Position numbers and translations under genes: made by a program. Positions 60,108 through 64,000 of a stretch of 64,000 nucleotides of DNA are shown here, piece after piece (within the stretch, counting starts at the first letter, position 1; every line of letters starts with the position of its first letter). The DNA comes from an uncultured Bacteroides sp. (GTDB lineage: Bacteria > Bacteroidota > Bacteroidia > Bacteroidales > Bacteroidaceae): assembly GCF_963666545.1 (NCBI RefSeq), contig NZ_OY762899.1, positions 2,046,001 to 2,110,000 on the forward strand, given 5' to 3'. The notes under the pieces were generated by a model that was given only the letters and a program-made list of their open reading frames with translations, had not been told where the DNA came from and ran no database searches.

Positions 60108-60329
60108 TTAATACTCTTCCTCGTTGAAGAAAAAATCTTCTTTACTAGGATAATCAGGCCAGATATCTTCTATACTCTCATAGATTTCACCCTCATCTTC
60201 CATCTCTTGAAGATTTTCGATCACTTCAAGAGGAGCACCCGAGCGCATAGCATAATCGATAAGTTCATCCTTGGTAGCAGGCCAGGGAGCATCTTCCAAT
60301 TTAGATGCTAATTCCAATGTCCAATACAT
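60108..60329 (-). CDS. DUF2795 small protein
   Basis: 73 residues, acidic. The DUF2795 core is visible (LEDAPWPATKDELIDYAMRSGAP..VIENLQEME), followed by an acidic tail ending FFFNEEEY. The fold is like a small helical domain. Function is unknown. It probably has its own transcript or shares one with the upstream adenosyltransferase gene, 84 bp away. Confidence 0.85.
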   Translation of the reverse strand: MYWTLELASKLEDAPWPATKDELIDYAMRSGAPLEVIENLQEMEDEGEIYESIEDIWPDYPSKEDFFFNEEEY

Positions 60330-60413
60330 AGTTTTAAAATATTTAAAATGTGAATATTAATGCCTATCCTCTACTTTTTTCGGCAAAAGTATAATAAAAT
60401 AGTTCACTTACAA

Positions 60414-60968
60414 CTATTTATTCCAAAATATTTCTTCTTTTTTTTCGAGAAAATTAATCTTACGTGATAAGACGAATAAATAATCGGAAAGTCTATTTAC
60501 GTAAGCCAACAGATTTGCATCTATTTCATAATCTTCTGTAAGGCTTAAAATGCGTCTCTCAGCCCGTCTGCACACGGTGCGACAGACATGACTGATAGCA
60601 GATCCTCTAGAGCCTCCGGGGATAACAAACCAACGCAAGGTTGGCAACATTTCGTCCGCAGCATCAATCTCTGCTTCCATAAAAGCAACATCATCAGGAG
60701 TGATGATACTCACATCATGCAATTTCATCTTCTCTTGATCTGTGGCTAGGTGAGAGCCCACCGAAAACAATTTATCTTGTACAGCCGAAACGAATAAGCG
60801 GTCTCGTTCCTCTGTAAGATAGGTTACTAACAAGCCTAAATTTGCATTCAATTCATCAACCGTTCCGTAAGCCTCAAGGCGAGCATGCGTTTTTGACACA
60901 CGTGTTCCTCCAATCAGCCCGGTTGTTCCTTTATCACCGGTTTTTGTATATACAAGACTCTTCTTCAT
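60414..60968 (-). CDS. Cob(I)alamin adenosyltransferase, PduO type
   Basis: 184 residues. The ATP-binding motif [18 protein letters not shown] is at the N-terminus, followed by [16 protein letters not shown] and the helix signature [13 protein letters not shown]. It makes adenosylcobalamin from reduced cobalamin and ATP, probably for methylmalonyl-CoA mutase. No cobalamin riboswitch is visible upstream. Confidence 0.92.
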   Translation of the reverse strand: MKKSLVYTKTGDKGTTGLIGGTRVSKTHARLEAYGTVDELNANLGLLVTYLTEERDRLFVSAVQDKLFSVGSHLATDQEKMKLHDVSIITPDDVAFMEAEIDAADEMLPTLRWFVIPGGSRGSAISHVCRTVCRRAERRILSLTEDYEIDANLLAYVNRLSDYLFVLSRKINFLEKKEEIFWNK

Positions 60969-61011
60969 GTTTCTCTGTTATTAGTGATTTATCATTAACA
61001 TTAGTATAAGT

Positions 61012-61641
61012 CTAAAAGTTGATTAGATAATGTTGTTTTATCTTCTTTTTATCAAAAAAAATAATGCCAAAGTCGTAAAGATCAAAGCTAATGCCTGTAC
61101 GTTCATCCGTCTGCATTCGCCTCCAAACAGTTTTCATCTTACGAGAGTAGCCTATTCCTTCAACAACGAACATCGAGTGCGCATGAACACGCGAAGCGCA
61201 AACATCAAACACCTTTTCTACAAAAACAGAATTATTAGAATGATGCAGATACAAAAAATCCACTGGAACGTCTTTCTCGAGAAATAATTCCGAAAGATCA
61301 GAAGAGGCTATGTAGTTTGCATCCGCTTTAGCTGCTTGCAGATAAAGAGCAGAAGATGAAAGCGTGCCGGCATCAACAATCGTTCGGGGCTGTGCCCAAT
61401 TAACGAGTCTGAATAACAACCGATTCATTTTAGTCGATTCGCGAGCCCAATCTTTTCCTTTCTCTTGAGACATTTCCTTCTCCTTCAGAAGCAAATCTTC
61501 GTATGCATAATAAGGAGAATCTTCGTAAATAACATAGGTGATCAGATTAAAAGCAAAAGGAGAGTGTACGCCATAGCCACAACGATGACGAAAGCGTCGT
61601 AACCAAACAAAGGGGCGTTTCAATGTAAGAATCACATTCAT
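61012..61641 (-). CDS. Class I methyltransferase-like protein of unknown function
   Basis: 209 residues. A motif-I-like loop TIVDAGTLSSSALYLQAAK and later strands resemble an O-methyltransferase fold, but the glycines of the SAM loop are reduced to one, so the fold may be degenerate. The N-terminal part (RRFRHRCGYGVHSPFAFNLI) is a signature shared by related Bacteroidetes proteins. No catalytic residue can be placed. It lies 43 bp upstream of the adenosyltransferase gene and may be co-transcribed. Confidence 0.65.
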   Translation of the reverse strand: MNVILTLKRPFVWLRRFRHRCGYGVHSPFAFNLITYVIYEDSPYYAYEDLLLKEKEMSQEKGKDWARESTKMNRLLFRLVNWAQPRTIVDAGTLSSSALYLQAAKADANYIASSDLSELFLEKDVPVDFLYLHHSNNSVFVEKVFDVCASRVHAHSMFVVEGIGYSRKMKTVWRRMQTDERTGISFDLYDFGIIFFDKKKIKQHYLINF

Positions 61642-61743
61642 GGATTAGCAGACTATTTTTGCAGCCACAAAGATAGTATTTTTTATACTGCTGAAAAGTT
61701 TACGTGCCAAAAGTGAGTTAAAAAAGCTCTGATATATTGCATA

Positions 61744-61766
61744 ACGAACCAACGTTCGTACATTTG
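61744..61766 (+). promoter_or_regulatory. Promoter and candidate ArsR operator
   Basis: The -7 element TACATTTG (61759-61766) overlaps a perfect inverted repeat ACGAAC-CAAC-GTTCGT (61744-61759). A second repeat TTCG..CGAA covers the -7 itself. The start is 18 bp downstream. Such overlap fits repression by an ArsR-family protein. Confidence 0.6.
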
Positions 61767-61784
61767 CGAATTAACAAAACAAGA

Positions 61785-62141
61785 ATGGAAGAGAATAAAA
61801 AAAAGAATACGCCAAAACAAGAACAGATAGCACGCTTTGCCAAAGCATTAGGACACCCGACCCGGGTTGCCATCTTATATTTTCTTGCTTCACAAGATTG
61901 TTGCTACTTTGGTGATATTCATGATGAATTGCCTATAGCAAAAGCTACTGTGTCGCAACATTTGAAAGAATTGAAAGAAGCGGGATTAATTCAGGGAGAA
62001 ATAGAACCTCCGAAAGTAAAATATTGCATTAATGCCGAAAATTGGTTATTGGCACAAAATCTATTTGCCGAGTTCTTCAAAGACTGCAGCAAAACAAAGT
62101 GCAAAGAAAATGAAAACAACAGCGACTGTAGAAAAAAGTAG
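61785..62141 (+). CDS. ArsR-family transcriptional regulator
   Basis: 118 residues from [15 protein letters not shown] 48 bp upstream is rejected because it lies before the promoter. The winged HTH is seen in [16 protein letters not shown] and [18 protein letters not shown]. The usual ELCVCD metal site is replaced by DCCYFGD, and the C-terminus has CSKTKC and a further Cys, so the ligand may be a different metal or redox signal. It lies 57 bp before a DUF3795 gene. Confidence 0.85.
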   Translation: MEENKKKNTPKQEQIARFAKALGHPTRVAILYFLASQDCCYFGDIHDELPIAKATVSQHLKELKEAGLIQGEIEPPKVKYCINAENWLLAQNLFAEFFKDCSKTKCKENENNSDCRKK

Positions 62142-62198
62142 TGATGGGTTTTATTCCATCTATTTAGAGCAAGAGATAAATAATAATAGCAGCGCCAA

Positions 62199-62549
62199 AT
62201 GATGAAACAATTAATTGCATGTTGCGGATTGGATTGCGAAAGTTGCGATGCCCGCATAGCCACTGTCGGAAACGACAATGAGTTAAGAGAAAAAACCGCC
62301 CAAAAGTGGAGTGTAATGAACAATGCACCGGAAATTACAGCAGCAACCATAAATTGTATGGGTTGTCGTACAGATGGAGCGAAATTTGCGTATTGCAGCG
62401 ATTATTGCAAAATTCGCAAATGTGTATATGAAAAAGGATTTAACACCTGCGGCGACTGTAAAGAATTGGATAATTGTCACATAGTTAGTCCTATCTTTCA
62501 GCATGCTCCTAACGCAAAAGAAAATCTTCTATCTGCGACAACTAAATAA
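62199..62549 (+). CDS. Cysteine-rich DUF3795 protein
   Basis: 116 residues with 13 cysteines. The DUF3795 pattern is visible: CCGLDCESCDA at the start, then INCMGCRTDG, YCSDYCKIRKC and CGDCKELDNC. It likely binds metal or iron-sulfur clusters; the function is unknown. An ATG one codon later is an alternative start. The position after an ArsR gene with cysteines suggests a shared metal or redox role. Confidence 0.85.
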   Translation: MMKQLIACCGLDCESCDARIATVGNDNELREKTAQKWSVMNNAPEITAATINCMGCRTDGAKFAYCSDYCKIRKCVYEKGFNTCGDCKELDNCHIVSPIFQHAPNAKENLLSATTK

Positions 62550-62633
62550 CTTCTGCAAAAAGTATCTTGGTGATACACTGTGCACTGAGTAATATTTGCA
62601 AAAGATATTTAGTACGCCTTACAGAAAAGAAAA

Positions 62634-62663
62634 AGCCCTAATAATCGTCTGATTATCAGGGCT
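62634..62663 (-). terminator. Terminator of tRNA-Leu
   Basis: AGCCCTAATAATC (62634-62646) and GATTATCAGGGCT (62651-62663) pair with one mismatch around a 4-nt loop. On the minus strand TTTTTCTTTT follows. Confidence 0.75.
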
Positions 62664-62669
62664 CCTAAG

Positions 62670-62753
62670 TACCCAGACCCGGGGTCGAACCGGGATGGAA
62701 ATGAATCCACTGGTGTTTGAGACCAGCGCGTCTACCGATTCCGCCATCTGGGC
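62670..62753 (-). tRNA. tRNA-Leu (CAA)
   Basis: 84 nt with a long variable arm, as in class II tRNAs. GCCCAGA pairs with TCTGGGT (one G-U at the end). The anticodon loop CTCAAAC reads CAA. CCA is not encoded. Confidence 0.95.
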
Positions 62754-62765
62754 TTAATTGCGGTG

Positions 62766-62795
62766 CAAAGGTACTTCTTTTTTTGAAACCTGCAA
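62766..62795 (-). promoter_or_regulatory. Promoter of tRNA-Leu
   Basis: On the minus strand TTG (62795-62793), 19 bp, then TACCTTTG (62773-62766), followed by CACCGC. It ends 12 bp before the mature tRNA. Confidence 0.75.
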
Positions 62796-62859
62796 GAGAA
62801 TGCATAGAAAAATAAAAGATAAACAATAAAACCCATGACGAACTCTCCAAATTAATAAA

Positions 62860-62878
62860 ATTAGCGGTACATTAGCGG
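62860..62878 (+). repeat. Direct repeat ATTAGCGG before manC
   Basis: ATTAGCGG occurs at 62860-62867 and 62871-62878, an 11-bp period, that is about one helical turn. The second copy ends 23 bp before the manC ATG. It could be a regulator site; no consensus -7 element was found here (TACATTAG has two mismatches to it). Confidence 0.5.
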
Positions 62879-62901
62879 AAACTTTTAATACAGTCAATAT
62901 C

Positions 62902-63984
62902 ATGACAAACAAGGATAATTATTGTGTCATAATGGGCGGTGGAATTGGTAGCCGATTCTGGCCTTTTAGCCGCAAAACGCTCCCTAAACAGTTTCTCGAT
63001 TTTTTTGGAACAGGCCGCTCGCTATTACAGCAAACATTCGACAGATTCAATAAGATTATTCCGACTGAAAACATCCTAATTGTAACCAATGCCATATATG
63101 CTGACTTGGTAAAAGAACAATTGCCAGGACTAAAACCGGAACAAATATTACTGGAACCGACAAGAAGAAACACTGCTCCTTGCATAGCATGGGCAGCTTA
63201 TCATATCAGGGCAATAAACCCTAAAGCAAACATCGTCGTTGCTCCGTCCGACCACCTTATCTTAAAAGAAGGAGATTTTCTTGATACCATAGAAAAAGGG
63301 CTGCATTTTGTATCCCACTCGGATAAGCTCCTAACCCTTGGGATTAAACCCAACAGGCCGGAAACAGGATACGGATACATACAAATAGCCGAAAAAGAAG
63401 CTGAGAATTTTCATAAAGTCAAAACCTTTACTGAGAAACCGGAACTGGAGTTAGCGAAGGTTTTTGTAGAAAGTGGAGAATTTTATTGGAATTCCGGCCT
63501 GTTTGTCTGGAATGTAAATACAATCATAAAAGCAGTAGAAGAGCTGATCCCTGAATTGGCAGAAAACTTAGCCGAAGGAAATAGTGCATACGGAACGCCT
63601 AATGAAAAAGCTTTTATCGACGCAAACTTCCCGGCTTGTCCGAACGTATCTATAGATATTGGCATTATGGAAAAAGCGGATAATGTATATGTTTCTCTAG
63701 GAGACTTTGGCTGGTCGGACTTAGGAACATGGGGGTCGCTATACGACCTATCACCTAAGGACATAGACAAGAATGTAGTATTGAAATGCCAATCTCTCAT
63801 CTATGACGGCAAGGATAATATCATAGCCCTTCCTGAAGGAAAACTCGCTGTAATAGAAGGATTGGAAGGGTATCTTATCGCTGAGTCGGACAATGTCTTG
63901 CTTATTTGCAAAAAAGATGAAGAGCACGCTATCAGAAAATATGTAAATGATGCACAAATAAAACTGGGAGAAGATTATATCTAA
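62902..63984 (+). CDS. manC: Mannose-1-phosphate guanylyltransferase
   Basis: 360 residues. The nucleotidyltransferase signature GGGIGSRFWPFSRKTLPKQF is at the N-terminus, with PSDHL and FTEKPE further in. It makes GDP-mannose for fucose and capsular sugars. It is the short type without the C-terminal phosphomannose-isomerase domain. It is complete, with its stop 17 bp before the window end. Confidence 0.94.
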   Translation: MTNKDNYCVIMGGGIGSRFWPFSRKTLPKQFLDFFGTGRSLLQQTFDRFNKIIPTENILIVTNAIYADLVKEQLPGLKPEQILLEPTRRNTAPCIAWAAYHIRAINPKANIVVAPSDHLILKEGDFLDTIEKGLHFVSHSDKLLTLGIKPNRPETGYGYIQIAEKEAENFHKVKTFTEKPELELAKVFVESGEFYWNSGLFVWNVNTIIKAVEELIPELAENLAEGNSAYGTPNEKAFIDANFPACPNVSIDIGIMEKADNVYVSLGDFGWSDLGTWGSLYDLSPKDIDKNVVLKCQSLIYDGKDNIIALPEGKLAVIEGLEGYLIAESDNVLLICKKDEEHAIRKYVNDAQIKLGEDYI

Positions 63985-64000
63985 CATTCCCATCCTCCGA

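Noticed and set aside
60414-61011. A cobalamin riboswitch expected near the cobalamin adenosyltransferase
   Set aside because: The upstream gap is only about 43 bp and carries no B12-box-like sequence.
62665-62850. A minus-strand ORF over tRNA-Leu
   Set aside because: It is tRNA-Leu read as protein.

Overview
The window is a stretch of chromosome from a member of the Bacteroidales, most likely Bacteroides. The evidence is low-GC coding with weak Shine-Dalgarno sites, at least a dozen promoters of the Bacteroides type (TTG, about 19 bp, then TAnnTTTG), lipoproteins with acidic residues straight after the lipobox cysteine, NigD-like, DUF3467 and DUF2795 proteins, and a fused ribosomal operon with zinc-free S14 and L36. 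No rRNA, CRISPR array or prophage is visible.

Layout. 0-4.4 kb: a membrane-anchored MutS-like ATPase, an unknown lipoprotein and a complete IS256-family element with an 8-bp target duplication. 4.4-4.8 kb: divergent tRNA-Phe and tRNA-Pro. 4.8-6.4 kb: divergent dps and oxyR. 6.4-9.2 kb: a NigD-like lipoprotein, then an ECF sigma factor followed by a protein that joins an anti-sigma-like inner-membrane part to a barrel domain. 9.2-12.2 kb: pflB-pflA. 12.3-12.9 kb: a decayed ISL3-type transposase. 13.0-31.1 kb (minus): one ribosomal cluster in the order rpsL-rpsG-fusA, S10, spc, alpha, ending with rpoA-rplQ and a strong terminator. 31.2-44.6 kb (minus): four tRNAs, tuf, tRNA-Trp, secE, nusG, rplKAJL, rpoBC, then a DUF3467 gene. 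44.7-46.2 kb: rpsU, xerC, hpf. 46.5-56.8 kb: pepP, a gamma carbonic anhydrase-like protein, waaA, gltX, a 7TM-HD phosphodiesterase, a low-molecular-weight phosphatase and priA. 56.9-60.1 kb: an outer-membrane protein and a three-gene LiaF-like / LytTR / AraC-like operon with an unusual 4 x 23-bp repeat array upstream. 60.1-64 kb: DUF2795, cobalamin adenosyltransferase, a methyltransferase-like protein, ArsR-DUF3795, tRNA-Leu and manC.

How it fits together. About half the window is the core transcription and translation machinery (RNA polymerase alpha, beta and beta', SecY and SecE, EF-Tu, EF-G, IF-1, NusG and most ribosomal proteins), in two head-to-tail clusters on the minus strand. Promoters of the translation genes share a GC-rich stretch right after the -7 element that the other promoters lack. 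The rest is oxidative stress (dps/oxyR), anaerobic pyruvate metabolism (pfl), envelope assembly and sensing, and small regulators. The most unusual features are the 23-bp-periodic palindrome array at 59803-59885, the doubled right end of the IS256-type element, the perfect hairpin between rplL and rpoB, and the hairpin covering the xerC ribosome-binding site.
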